Shown piece after piece: positions 56,472-64,000 of a stretch of DNA of 64,000 nucleotides. The notes below the pieces were generated by a model, which saw only the letters and a list, made by a program, of their open reading frames with translations, did not search any database and was not told the DNA's origin. Within the stretch, counting starts at the first letter, position 1. Each line of letters starts with the position of its first letter. Both the position numbers and the translations under genes were made by a program. The stretch is from Chloroflexi bacterium OLB15 (lineage in GTDB: Bacteria > Chloroflexota > Anaerolineae > Aggregatilineales > Phototrophicaceae): positions 1 through 64,000 of the forward strand of contig LMZS01000177.1 of assembly GCA_001567085.1 (NCBI GenBank). Reading direction: 5' to 3'.

Positions 56472-57202
56472 GCAGGAAATTCGCGGGCTTTCCAGATGGT
56501 AAAACAGGTAGTTTTAGCCTGCCGACAGAGTTCATCGGCAAGCTGCTGCCTTTAATTGACGACTTCGCAGAGCTGCAAGTCACGATCTTTGCCTTTTACG
56601 CCATTCAGCAGCGTGAAGGCCAGAATCGCCATTTGCGGATTCACGATTTCAAAACGCATCTGCCTTTGCTGCGCGCGCTCACGTTAACCGCACCCAAAGT
56701 TAAGCCGGAAACGCTGCTTGAGCAGGCGCTGGCAGCGGCTTGTAATCGCGGAACGCTGCTGCGCGGCGAAATAGAAGACCCGAAAACTGGCGAAGTGCTG
56801 GATACGCTGTATTTTATGAACACTGAGGCCGGGCGTTCAGCAGTAGCGCAAATTGAGCGCGGCGAGTGGAAACCAACCAGATCAGGGGAAGAAATCGAGA
56901 TTCTTCCCGAACGCCCGAACCTTTTCGGGCTGTACGAGCAGCATATCGGGCCGTTAACGCCAATGATTGCCGATTCCTTAAAAGATGCCGAACGGGATTA
57001 TCCGTCTGGTTGGGCTGAAGAAGCGATTGGCATTGCGGTAGAATTAAATGCTAGAAATTGGCGCTTCATTCAGGCAATACTGGAACGATGGAAGCGCGAA
57101 GGCAAACGCGAAGGAAAGCCGGATGAAACCGCTCAGGAATCTGTTGGACGGGATGGGCAGCGATTTGTCGGCGGACAATACTCAGATTTCATCGAACGCT
57201 GA
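56468..57202 (+). CDS. dnaD: DnaD-domain replication protein
   Basis: The 244-residue protein has a winged-helix-like N-terminal half (GSFSLPTEFIGKLLPLIDDFAEL) and a C-terminal DnaD/DnaB2 domain: LFGLYEQHIGPLTPMIADSLKDAE, then WAEEAIGIAVELNARNWRFIQAILERWKREG, with the signature YxxxxG...W...AIxxA and N-x-R-x-W/F. In Firmicutes DnaD helps load the helicase with DnaB2 and DnaI. Here it is translationally coupled to dnaB and overlaps the loader gene by 80 bases. The pairing supports a loading role. The symbol is by domain and context. Confidence 0.85.
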   Translation: MSRKFAGFPDGKTGSFSLPTEFIGKLLPLIDDFAELQVTIFAFYAIQQREGQNRHLRIHDFKTHLPLLRALTLTAPKVKPETLLEQALAAACNRGTLLRGEIEDPKTGEVLDTLYFMNTEAGRSAVAQIERGEWKPTRSGEEIEILPERPNLFGLYEQHIGPLTPMIADSLKDAERDYPSGWAEEAIGIAVELNARNWRFIQAILERWKREGKREGKPDETAQESVGRDGQRFVGGQYSDFIER

Positions 57203-58511
57203 GGCTGAACAGGAAGATTCTCCCACCTGCCCCACCTGTGGATTATCAAATGTTTGCGGCGGTTTGGGCTATGTGCGCTTTGACCTGCCCGTAGGCGATC
57301 CCAATTTTGGGAAACTGTTCCGCTGCCCGAATTATCGCGGCACGGCAAACCCAGATCGCCGCGAGAAGCTGCGTAAACTGGGCAATCTGGAAGTTTTTCG
57401 CGATAAGACGTTAGACAATTTCAATGCCGCGCCAAGAGAAGCATCATCCGCGCAGCAAAACTCGCTGGCACGCGCCGTTGAAGCCGTCCGCCAGTACGCA
57501 GAGGCCCCAGAAGGTTGGCTGCTGTTAGAGGGGCCTTACGGCTGTGGCAAAACCCATCTGGCCGCGGCAGTAGGCAATGTGCGTTTGGATCGCGAAGAAG
57601 GGGTGATCTTTATCACCACGCCAGATTTGCTGGATTACTTGCGCCAAACCTATGGCAGCACAGCAGAATCTGGTTACGATGAACTATTTGATCGCGTAAA
57701 AAATGCGCCCATGTTAATTTTAGACGATCTCGGCTCAGAGAATCCGAGCGGCTGGGCGCAGGAAAAGCTGTTCCAACTCTTGAATCACCGCTACAGCTAT
57801 GCGCTGCCCACCGTGATCACCACCAATACCGAACTGACCGCGCTTGACCCGCGCATCGCCAGCCGTTTACGCGATGTCGGGGTGATCCGCCGCATCGTGA
57901 TCAACGCGCCCGATTATCGTTCGCCCGGTCATAGCAATATTGGCGCGCTGTGGGACTTCTCGGTCTATCGGGAAATGACCTTCGACAGTTTTGACCCTCG
58001 CAGCGGCCTTTCGCTGGACTATCGCCAAAATCTGGAGCGCGTAGGCTCTGCCGCGTGGGAATTTGCCGAAAACCCATCTGGCTGGTTCTTTCTGATGGGT
58101 GAAAGCGGTACCGGAAAAACCCATCTGGCCGCCGCAATCGCCAATGCTTTTCAGGCACGCGGTGGCAGCGCTATTTTTGTGACCGTGCCCGATCTGCTGG
58201 ATCATCTGCGTCTCACCTTCAATCCCGGCTCAAACGTCAGTTTTGACCATCGCTTCACTGAGGTGAAGAATGCGCCGCTGTTAGTGCTGGATGATTTAGG
58301 CACTGAAAGCGCCAGCGCATGGGCAAAAGAAAAATTATTCCAGATTGTGAACCATCGCTATTTAACGCGCATGGCAACTGTTTTCACCACATCGAAGGAA
58401 CTAGAAGCGCTGGATTCACGCATTCGCACTCGCCTTATTGACCGGCGCATCTGCCGAATTTACGCGATCACTGCGCCATCCTATGCGGAGCGCCTGAACC
58501 AGCGAAAGTGA
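57123..58511 (+). CDS. DnaC/DnaI-type helicase loader with two AAA+ ATPase domains
   Basis: From the ATG at 57123 the protein has 462 residues (the frame opens further upstream inside dnaD). Residues about 35-75 are a Cys cluster (CPTCGLSNVCGG and LFRCPNY), like the zinc-binding N-domain of DnaI. Two AAA+ domains follow. Domain 1 has Walker A GPYGCGKTH (Lys143) and Walker B LILDDLG (Asp201). Domain 2 has GESGTGKTH (Lys332) and LVLDDLG (Asp390). Both pairs are exactly 189 residues apart. Other shared stretches are TPDLLDYLRQTYG / VPDLLDHLRLTFN and EKLFQLLNHRY / EKLFQIVNHRY. Known DnaC and DnaI have one ATPase domain. The operon position after dnaB and dnaD supports helicase loading. Confidence 0.92.
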   Translation: MKPLRNLLDGMGSDLSADNTQISSNAEAEQEDSPTCPTCGLSNVCGGLGYVRFDLPVGDPNFGKLFRCPNYRGTANPDRREKLRKLGNLEVFRDKTLDNFNAAPREASSAQQNSLARAVEAVRQYAEAPEGWLLLEGPYGCGKTHLAAAVGNVRLDREEGVIFITTPDLLDYLRQTYGSTAESGYDELFDRVKNAPMLILDDLGSENPSGWAQEKLFQLLNHRYSYALPTVITTNTELTALDPRIASRLRDVGVIRRIVINAPDYRSPGHSNIGALWDFSVYREMTFDSFDPRSGLSLDYRQNLERVGSAAWEFAENPSGWFFLMGESGTGKTHLAAAIANAFQARGGSAIFVTVPDLLDHLRLTFNPGSNVSFDHRFTEVKNAPLLVLDDLGTESASAWAKEKLFQIVNHRYLTRMATVFTTSKELEALDSRIRTRLIDRRICRIYAITAPSYAERLNQRK

Positions 58512-58520
58512 TATGCGGTC

Positions 58521-59411
58521 ATGACGACCACCTTGCCCCCCTACTCTATGCTTACTGTTACGCAGTACAGCAAACGCAGCCGCCATTCGGTGCGCGAGCT
58601 GCTTTCACGCAACTTTTACACCCACGTGCATCTGGACTGGCACGAATCTGATCAATGGATGGAGTCTGAAAAGGCCATCATCCGGTTGGCTTGGCTAAAC
58701 GGCAATCTGGTCGGCATGATGGCGCTGTCTGAGCCGCTGAACAACACCTGCTGGATACGGCTGGCGGCAGTGCTGGATCATACCGACACCAACCAGGTGA
58801 TGCGCGCGTTGTGGCAGGATGTTGAAAGCGATCTGCGCCAGCGCGGCGTGCAAAAAGTGGCGATACTGATGATCCGCGATTGGGCGATCCCGCTGCTGGA
58901 GCCGATGGGCTTCCGCTTTGAAGAAGAGATCGTCACCCTGCGCCGCGCTGAACGGATTGCCCCTGACGCGCCTCAACTGCCGGATAGCATCTCGATTCGC
59001 CCCACACGCGGCGACGATGTTCAGGCTATGGCGGTTGTTGATCACAACGCCTTTGAACCCCCCTGGCAAATGGCGATTGGCGACATCCATCAGGCAGAGC
59101 GTATCGCTGCAAATGCAACCGTCGCTTTTCAAAACATAGACGGCGTGAATCGCGTGGTCGGCTACCAGATCAGCACCCTGTATTTTGACGGCGCGCATCT
59201 GGCGCGGCTGGCAGTAGACCCGCTCGTACAGAATCAAGGCGTCGCTTCAGCGCTGGTATCTGAAATGCTGCGCTATTTCAACCGTCGGGGCGTATATGTG
59301 GTGACGGTCAACACGCAAGCCACCAATACCGTTTCACAGCATCTGTATCGCAAATTTGCATTCTACCCCAACGGCTATGATCTGCCCGTCTGGGTGAAAG
59401 ACTTAGCATAA
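58521..59411 (+). CDS. GNAT-family N-acetyltransferase, two-domain
   Basis: The 296-residue protein has two GNAT-like halves. The N-terminal half (residues about 10-145) has a degenerate fold with GNLVGMMALSE and QDVESDLRQRGVQKVAILM. The C-terminal half (about 155-296) has IRPTRGDDVQAMAVVDHNAF and the acetyl-CoA site LARLAVDPLVQNQGVASALVSEML. It ends with NTQATNTVSQHLYRKFAFYPNG, the usual beta6-beta7 region. The RimI-like C-half could acetylate a protein N-terminus, but this is not determinable. It follows the loader gene by nine bases, so it is probably in the same transcript. Confidence 0.88.
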   Translation: MTTTLPPYSMLTVTQYSKRSRHSVRELLSRNFYTHVHLDWHESDQWMESEKAIIRLAWLNGNLVGMMALSEPLNNTCWIRLAAVLDHTDTNQVMRALWQDVESDLRQRGVQKVAILMIRDWAIPLLEPMGFRFEEEIVTLRRAERIAPDAPQLPDSISIRPTRGDDVQAMAVVDHNAFEPPWQMAIGDIHQAERIAANATVAFQNIDGVNRVVGYQISTLYFDGAHLARLAVDPLVQNQGVASALVSEMLRYFNRRGVYVVTVNTQATNTVSQHLYRKFAFYPNGYDLPVWVKDLA

Positions 59412-59458
59412 ACCATACGCTGGCGGCTTCTATTGCCCGGTTATCCTTCGCAGAATTG

Positions 59459-59899
59459 CTAACCTATTCCCGCCAACGCGGCTTCAAAAGCCTGCGCTTC
59501 CGCTGGCAGCAAATTCGCATTCAACTGCATCAGCACATTACCATTGGTGTATACATAGACAACGTCCCGGCGGGTTTCTGAGTCGGCACGCAACCGGCTT
59601 ATATAACTCAGCCACGACTGCATCTGGGCGTCGCTGGTGAAGAACAGTACCTGCCCGCCGTCAGGCGCGATTCGATCAATCGCGAAGGTATAGCGATCAT
59701 TAAACGTAAGCGGCGCATCGCGCCCTGCCGTCATATCGCGCACCATGCTGGATACAGGCAGTCCGGCCTGAGAGAAGGCGTTACGAACATCTTCAATATT
59801 GAATTGAGCAAAAGGCTGCGGGGTTGGCGTTTGCTGTCCACATCCAGTCAGTACTAATACCGTTGCCAGAAGACCCACGAACAGGTAACGTTTTAACAT
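59459..59899 (-). CDS. Small lipoprotein, function unknown
   Basis: The 146-residue protein begins MLKRYLFVGLLATVLVLTGC, a lipoprotein signal with LTGC lipobox. A short Thr/Pro linker is followed by a compact domain with FNIEDVRNAFSQAGLPV and, later, DVVYVYTNGNVLMQLNANLL. This layout (a helix-turn at the start, a YxNxNVLMQLN end) recurs in small Chloroflexota lipoproteins, but I do not recognise a named family. It is convergent with the GNAT gene and divergent from the KARI-like gene. Confidence 0.8.
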   Translation of the reverse strand: MLKRYLFVGLLATVLVLTGCGQQTPTPQPFAQFNIEDVRNAFSQAGLPVSSMVRDMTAGRDAPLTFNDRYTFAIDRIAPDGGQVLFFTSDAQMQSWLSYISRLRADSETRRDVVYVYTNGNVLMQLNANLLPAEAQAFEAALAGIG

Positions 59900-59960
59900 A
59901 GCGAACGCTCCAGTTTACAAATTGTATTGTAACAGAGCTAAGGATAAAGGTTCTTAAGAT

Positions 59961-60962
59961 ATGACCGTGATTTATCACGAAGAAGACGGCAATCTCGCGG
60001 CGCTTCAGGGCAAGCGCGTGAATATACTGGGCTACGGCAATATGGGGCGACCAATCGCCTTCAATCTGCGCGATAGCGGCGTCAGCGTAATCGTCAGCGA
60101 GCCAAGACCAGAGAAGATTTCTCAGGCCGAACTAGAAGGTTTCCTGGTCAAGCCCATCGAACAAGCCGCCGCCGAATGTGAAATCATCATGCCGCTGCTG
60201 CGCGACGAAGATATGCCCAAAGTATATCTGGAATCGGTATCGCCTCACTTGCGGCGGGGGCAGGCGCTCATCTTCAGCAGTTCCTATAACATCGCGTTCG
60301 GGTTCATTGAAGCGCCGCCGTTCGTTGATGTCGGGCTGGTTTCGGCCAAAACGCTGGGTCATGCGGTGCGCGAACGCTTTGTAGATGGGCAGGGATTTGC
60401 CAGTTTCGTGGCTGTAGCGCAAGATGCCACCCGCACCGCATGGGATACTGTGCTGGCGCTTGCCAAAGCGATGGGCGCGCTGCGCGGTGGCGCGGTTGAA
60501 ATCCGTTTTGAGCAGGAAACTGAACTTGACCTGTTCGTTCAGCAAGCCATTTTGCCAATGTTCCATTCAGCGGTTATTCTGGCCGCGCGGCTGCTCATTG
60601 AAACAGGTTATCCCCCCGAAGCAGTTTTCACCGAACTGTATCTTTCCGGCGAAACCTCAGATTATTTACGGCAGGTTTCACAACAGGGCATGATGAACGC
60701 GCTCCAGCTCAATTCGTTGGTCGCGCAGTTTGGCATGCTCAGCCGCTTTGACCGTTTCAATGATTTGAAGATGGAACGCACGATGGAGCTAACGCTCAAC
60801 GACATTCGCAATGGGCGTTTTGCGCAGGAATGGGCTAAAGAATCCAGCGCTGATTACGCCCGCTTACGGCAAATGTTGAAGCAGCGGCAGGCAATGGATA
60901 TCTGGGAACTTGAGCAGCAAACGCTGGAACTGCTGCGTACCAATGGCTATTCAGGTGGTTAG
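59961..60962 (+). CDS. Ketol-acid reductoisomerase (IlvC)-like protein with an altered metal site
   Basis: The 333-residue protein has the IlvC layout: an N-terminal Rossmann domain with VNILGYGNMGRPIAFNLRDSGV and an all-helical C-terminal domain. The family segment VSAKTLGHAVRERFVDGQGF is present with Lys130. In class I KARI the next segment reads ETETDLFGEQ, with Asp and Glu as Mg2+ ligands; here it is ETELDLFVQQ, so Asp190 stays and the Glu becomes Gln194. The second ligand pair (FECLHE in true KARI) aligns with FTELYL, losing both Glu. The AHGFNIH-type loop is SSSYNIA. The fold is kept, but normal KARI chemistry is doubtful. It overlaps trmB by 20 bases. Confidence 0.8.
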   Translation: MTVIYHEEDGNLAALQGKRVNILGYGNMGRPIAFNLRDSGVSVIVSEPRPEKISQAELEGFLVKPIEQAAAECEIIMPLLRDEDMPKVYLESVSPHLRRGQALIFSSSYNIAFGFIEAPPFVDVGLVSAKTLGHAVRERFVDGQGFASFVAVAQDATRTAWDTVLALAKAMGALRGGAVEIRFEQETELDLFVQQAILPMFHSAVILAARLLIETGYPPEAVFTELYLSGETSDYLRQVSQQGMMNALQLNSLVAQFGMLSRFDRFNDLKMERTMELTLNDIRNGRFAQEWAKESSADYARLRQMLKQRQAMDIWELEQQTLELLRTNGYSGG

Positions 60963-61995
60963 CAGCTTGGAACACAATGCCTTGCGAATACGCGCAGCCC
61001 GAAGTGCTGACGCTGTAATACAAAAGTTGAATGCGCTGTCTCTGCCCTGGCCGGCTAACTGGGCTGAAATTTTTGGGGCAGAGCGCCCGCTAATTCTCGA
61101 AATCGGCTTCGGTACAGGCGTATTCTTGCGGCATCTTGTCCGCCAGCATCCTGAGGCGAACGTGATCGGGCTGGAAATCTCGAATCAATGCCTGCTTAAA
61201 GCCGAGCGCATGATCGCCAGAGAAGGCTTGAATAATCTCCGTGTGATCCACAGCCGCGCTGAAACCGCCTTGTATCATCTTTTTGAGCCATCCACGCTTT
61301 CTGAAGTGGTGATCAATTTTCCCGATCCATGGTTCAAGCGCGATCACGGCCATCGCCGCCTGATGCAGCGCGACACGCTGGATGCGATTGTCAGCCGGAT
61401 GCAGGCCGGCGCCATGCTGTATCTAGCGACGGATATCGTGGAATATGCGGAAATGTCCAGCGAACTGCTGGCCGCCACACCCCAATTGATGAATAGATTG
61501 CCTGGCCAGTGGGCGGATATGCTGCCTGGCCGCGTGGTCACCAAATATGAAGCCAAAGCCCGCGCAGAAGGCCGCGACTGTATGTATTTTGTCTATCAGC
61601 GTAACGCCATCCCTGCACCAGTTATCCCAGTGATCAAAGAGTTAGCCATGCCCCATATCGTGTTTCAATCGCCGCTTTCGCCGGATGAGATTCGCGCCGC
61701 CTTCAGGCCATTTGATGCCCATGAAGGGGATATTTATGTCGGCTTTGGTGAGGTATATCGTGGGCGTAACGGTCTGCTGTTCGAGATTCACGCCGCCGAG
61801 CCGACGATTGACCAACATGCCGCGCTACTGCTCACCCCGCACGGGCATACTGCAAATGAATACACCATCCAGCTTTCGACCATCGGGCATCCACGCCCGA
61901 CGCAGGGGATCCATATCGCGGTGAACGCGCTGCACCAATGGATTGCCGGATTAAGCGAAGCGACGACGGTAATTCAGAAAAAGCTGGCAGAATGA
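60943..61995 (+). CDS. trmB: tRNA (guanine-N7)-methyltransferase with a C-terminal extension
   Basis: TrmB methylates G46 in the variable loop of tRNAs using S-adenosylmethionine. The methyltransferase core shows the SAM site LILEIGFGTGVFLRHL, VIGLEISNQCLLKAE, and the signature VINFPDPWFKRDHGHRRL with catalytic Asp, then ATDIVEYAEM. The core ends near residue 225. An extra 120 residues follow (from MPHIVFQSPLSPDEIRAAFRPFD to the end), with beta strands and no motif I can name. The frame opens at 60910; the ATG at 60943 gives 350 residues and overlaps the KARI-like gene. Confidence 0.92.
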   Translation: MAIQVVSSLEHNALRIRAARSADAVIQKLNALSLPWPANWAEIFGAERPLILEIGFGTGVFLRHLVRQHPEANVIGLEISNQCLLKAERMIAREGLNNLRVIHSRAETALYHLFEPSTLSEVVINFPDPWFKRDHGHRRLMQRDTLDAIVSRMQAGAMLYLATDIVEYAEMSSELLAATPQLMNRLPGQWADMLPGRVVTKYEAKARAEGRDCMYFVYQRNAIPAPVIPVIKELAMPHIVFQSPLSPDEIRAAFRPFDAHEGDIYVGFGEVYRGRNGLLFEIHAAEPTIDQHAALLLTPHGHTANEYTIQLSTIGHPRPTQGIHIAVNALHQWIAGLSEATTVIQKKLAE

Positions 61996-62023
61996 GCCGC
62001 CGCCGCTAATTTTAGATTCAGGC

Positions 62024-62743
62024 TTAGCGGAACAGAAACGGGAAAAGCATTGAAGGCGTAGGCATCGGCGTCGCCGTCGGCTCGCGCAGCATGGACGCCA
62101 GTTCTGCCCCACCTAGCACCGCGGCGATCACGATCCCGAAAAGATAGACCGTCGCTACCACCGTCAGGATATAGCCCAGCACCACAAACACGCCGTCACG
62201 CGTGAGCATGCCAATTGCCAGCAGCAGGATCGCCAACCCCGGAAAGAAATTGGAGAACGGGATGATCGGGAATGGCAAAATCAACACGAATCCAGCCCAT
62301 AGCAGCGCGATGCCGTTGATCCGGTTGATCGTGCCCCGGTGGGTCAGCGCCGGAATGCGGGGGCGTAGAAAACGCTCGATTTTCTTGACCAGGCCAGAGC
62401 CACGCCGCAAGATTGCCCCCAGCGATTTACTGGGGATTGGGCGATCCAGCACAAAGCCCGGAAGCCACGGCAGGCGGTTCAAAATCACGCCAATGCCAAT
62501 CAGCATGATAATCAAACCAAACACGGTGCTTACACCGGGAATTGCCAGCGGCGTCATAAACGGCAGCACCATGATAATGCACAGCAGCAGAATACCCTGC
62601 TCGCCAATTGCCGAAAGCAGGTAACGCACCGAGATATTATCTTCGGGCAAGCTATCGGCCACATCTATTAGGGTTTCGGCAAGCGGTTTAGTGACGTCCT
62701 GAAAACGGACAGCATTCGATTGGGGCTGTTCAGCTTGCATCAT
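62024..62743 (-). CDS. ExoD-family membrane protein
   Basis: The protein matches ExoD (exopolysaccharide synthesis) family: SVRYLLSAIGEQGILLLCIIMVLPFMTPLAIPGVSTVFGLIIM with the PxxxPxxGxS signature, then LPWLPGFVLDRPIPSKSL, and ALLWAGFVLILPFPIIPFSNFFPGLAILLLAIGMLTRDG. Four to five membrane helices are expected. From the tandem ATG at 62743 it has 239 residues; the frame is open to 62785. The family was named from rhizobial mutants with altered exopolysaccharide, and its biochemical role is unknown. It is convergent with trmB. Confidence 0.9.
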   Translation of the reverse strand: MMQAEQPQSNAVRFQDVTKPLAETLIDVADSLPEDNISVRYLLSAIGEQGILLLCIIMVLPFMTPLAIPGVSTVFGLIIMLIGIGVILNRLPWLPGFVLDRPIPSKSLGAILRRGSGLVKKIERFLRPRIPALTHRGTINRINGIALLWAGFVLILPFPIIPFSNFFPGLAILLLAIGMLTRDGVFVVLGYILTVVATVYLFGIVIAAVLGGAELASMLREPTATPMPTPSMLFPFLFR

Positions 62744-62829
62744 ACTCACTTTTGTTTTGTTTCCGGCCAAGGATGTTATACACACATTACGCGGTATAGT
62801 ATCACTACAATATCTATCATAATGGAAAG

Positions 62830-63273
62830 ATGGGGCTGATGCAGCGTCTAAATTCCTTAACGCAAGTCGTCAGCGCGGCCTCTACAGTGGCTGATATTGC
62901 CCGTAAGGCGCTGCATTACAGTTTCATCGTTTCGCCATCCATGACCCTGTATGTGCATATTGCAGGCGGGGCGCTTCAGTTGCAAAGAACGGGCGGCAGT
63001 GTCATCGAAATATCCGCCGCTTTACAGGCGCCGTTTGCATGGCGTACTGCTGCCGAGCAAGATGACGCAGGCGTTTATTTCGTCGCCTTACGCCGCGCTG
63101 TGGTCGGCGGGATTGCCAGAGCCACCTTCACGCTCAGCGTTCCGCAAACCGTCTATGTTATTTTGCGCCTGGAAGATGCAGATTTTACGCTTGGCAGCAT
63201 CACCGGAACGCTTGAACTGCCTCCATCTGCCGCTGGTGAAGTCCGTATCGCATCCAGCGCAGCGGGGTTGTGA
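62830..63273 (+). CDS. Hypothetical protein
   Basis: A 147-residue (or 144 from the ATG at 62839) protein of no recognised family. It is rich in beta-type and Ala-rich stretches: ALHYSFIVSPSMTLYVHIAGGALQLQR, APFAWRTAAEQDDAGVYFVALRR, then RATFTLSVPQTVYVILRLEDADFTLG. No signal peptide or clear membrane segment. The pattern suggests a single beta-sandwich. It is upstream of the metallo-beta-lactamase-fold gene on the same strand, 65 bases away. Confidence 0.7.
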   Translation: MGLMQRLNSLTQVVSAASTVADIARKALHYSFIVSPSMTLYVHIAGGALQLQRTGGSVIEISAALQAPFAWRTAAEQDDAGVYFVALRRAVVGGIARATFTLSVPQTVYVILRLEDADFTLGSITGTLELPPSAAGEVRIASSAAGL

Positions 63274-63338
63274 ACTAAAGAAAATATATCTTTGACGCTT
63301 ATCTTTTATCTATCTTCGCCAGCTCAACAGTGTGACTT

Positions 63339-64000
63339 ATGACGACTTCCGCCGCCCCAGATCGATTTTTGACCAGCACCGGCATCCAGATTTATCGCAT
63401 TCCAGTTGAAGCCTTTCCCGGATTCGGCGCGTATTGTTACCTCATTCTGGGAATGGATCAGCCCACGCTGGTAGATACTGGCTCAGGTTTGGGTTCCAGC
63501 AACGACGATTTGCTCAACGGCTTAAACCAGATTGCCGATTTATTCGGGGTGCCGTTCCAGTTAAGCGATATCCAGCGCATCATCGTCACGCATGGGCATA
63601 TTGATCATTTTGGCGGGCTGGGCTTCATTCAGGAATTGACCGGCGCGGCGGTTGGCATCCACCGCTTAGATCGGCGGGTGCTGGAATCCTATGAAGAACG
63701 GGTGATCGTCGCCACCAAAGATTTGCGCGTCTATCTGGAACGTGCAGGGGTTGACCCACAGTTTCGCGACGGCCTGATGGAAATGTACGGCTTCGCCAAA
63801 CGCTCATTCCGCTCGGTCAAAGTAGATTTCTCTTTACACGATAACCGCGCCATTGATGGCATGACTTTCTACCATACCCCCGGTCACTGCCCCGGTCAGG
63901 TGTGCATCATGATTGATAACATCCTGCTCAGCGCGGATCATATCCTCTCGAAAACTACGCCCCACCAATCGCCAGAAAGCATCACACACTACACAGGGCT
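63339..64000 (+). CDS. Metallo-beta-lactamase-fold hydrolase, partial (3' end outside window)
   Basis: The first 220 residues from the ATG at 63339 are present and the frame is open to the edge. The signature THGHIDHFGG (HxHxDH) lies near residue 87, with the strand LVDTGSG before it. HTPGHCPGQ gives the next His near residue 184 and LLSADHIL the bridging Asp. The family covers many zinc hydrolases (glyoxalase II-like, lactonases, RNases). The insertion between the two metal motifs (LDRRVLESYEERVIVATKDLRVYLER) is helical. The substrate cannot be told, and the C-terminus is missing. Confidence 0.9.
   Translation, partial: MTTSAAPDRFLTSTGIQIYRIPVEAFPGFGAYCYLILGMDQPTLVDTGSGLGSSNDDLLNGLNQIADLFGVPFQLSDIQRIIVTHGHIDHFGGLGFIQELTGAAVGIHRLDRRVLESYEERVIVATKDLRVYLERAGVDPQFRDGLMEMYGFAKRSFRSVKVDFSLHDNRAIDGMTFYHTPGHCPGQVCIMIDNILLSADHILSKTTPHQSPESITHYTG

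Noticed and set aside
62003-62030. Terminator between trmB and the ExoD-like gene.
   Set aside because: CCGCTAA/TTAGCGG forms a seven-pair stem, but neither strand has a T-run after it.
1-64000. Defence system, prophage, secondary-metabolite cluster or conjugative element.
   Set aside because: I checked all the likely genes for nucleases, helicases of defence type, recombinases, phage structural proteins and large synthases; apart from housekeeping enzymes none are present.

Overview
The window looks like chromosome of a bacterium of the phylum Chloroflexota, most likely an Anaerolineae-type lineage. This is inferred from gene content and protein style, not from a 16S gene, and none is present. 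The clues are a full 14-subunit complex I, several lipoproteins with Thr/Pro-rich linkers, a Ser/Thr kinase joined to a formylglycine-generating-enzyme-like domain, a fused glycyl-tRNA synthetase and a DnaD/DnaC-type helicase-loading set. Gene density is high and base composition fairly even. I see no integrase, transposase, CRISPR array or phage genes, so this is core chromosome rather than an island.

Layout. 1-10.6 kb: a partial secreted DUF3298-type protein, the tmRNA gene ssrA, a lipoprotein, an ABC exporter, pth-mfd, a YbaK-type deacylase, a macrodomain protein and a MarR regulator. 10.9-29.3 kb: an EamA transporter and the complete nuo locus on the minus strand. The nuo locus appears to be two transcription units. 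A consensus promoter drives nuoABCDEF-(TPR gene)-GHI, which ends at a strong terminator; a second promoter drives nuoJKLMN, which ends at another terminator. 29.4-46.9 kb: an ECF sigma factor with a membrane partner, fused glyQS, corA, a DUF6062-like protein, an esterase, a Nudix-GNAT fusion, a LysM lipoprotein, a response regulator, a PadR regulator, a glycosyltransferase, a HAD hydrolase, endonuclease V, and rpoB standing apart from rpoC. 47-64 kb: a kinase-PKD-FGE protein, dnaG-rpoD, a lipoprotein, a bifunctional-nuclease protein, a dnaB-dnaD-dnaC helicase/loader operon, a GNAT protein, a KARI-like protein, trmB, an ExoD-like protein, an unknown protein and a partial metallo-beta-lactamase-fold hydrolase.

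Most unusual points. (1) NuoJ is about twice the normal size because a beta-rich domain of about 220 residues, resembling two DUF4397 units, sits between its fourth and fifth transmembrane helices. (2) The DnaC-type loader contains two intact AAA+ ATPase domains with an exact 189-residue period. (3) The tmRNA has an excellent acceptor stem but a non-canonical T-loop. (4) A KARI family protein has lost several metal ligands. (5) rpoB is a lone gene with its own consensus promoter and an attenuator-like leader hairpin.

Data quality. Six genes (ABC exporter, marR, nuoM, nuoL twice, the sigma partner, the glycosyltransferase) are broken by single-base length changes in short same-base runs, and each is restored by one added or removed base. 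This looks like a sequencing or assembly signature rather than gene decay, so I annotate them as joined genes with a frameshift.
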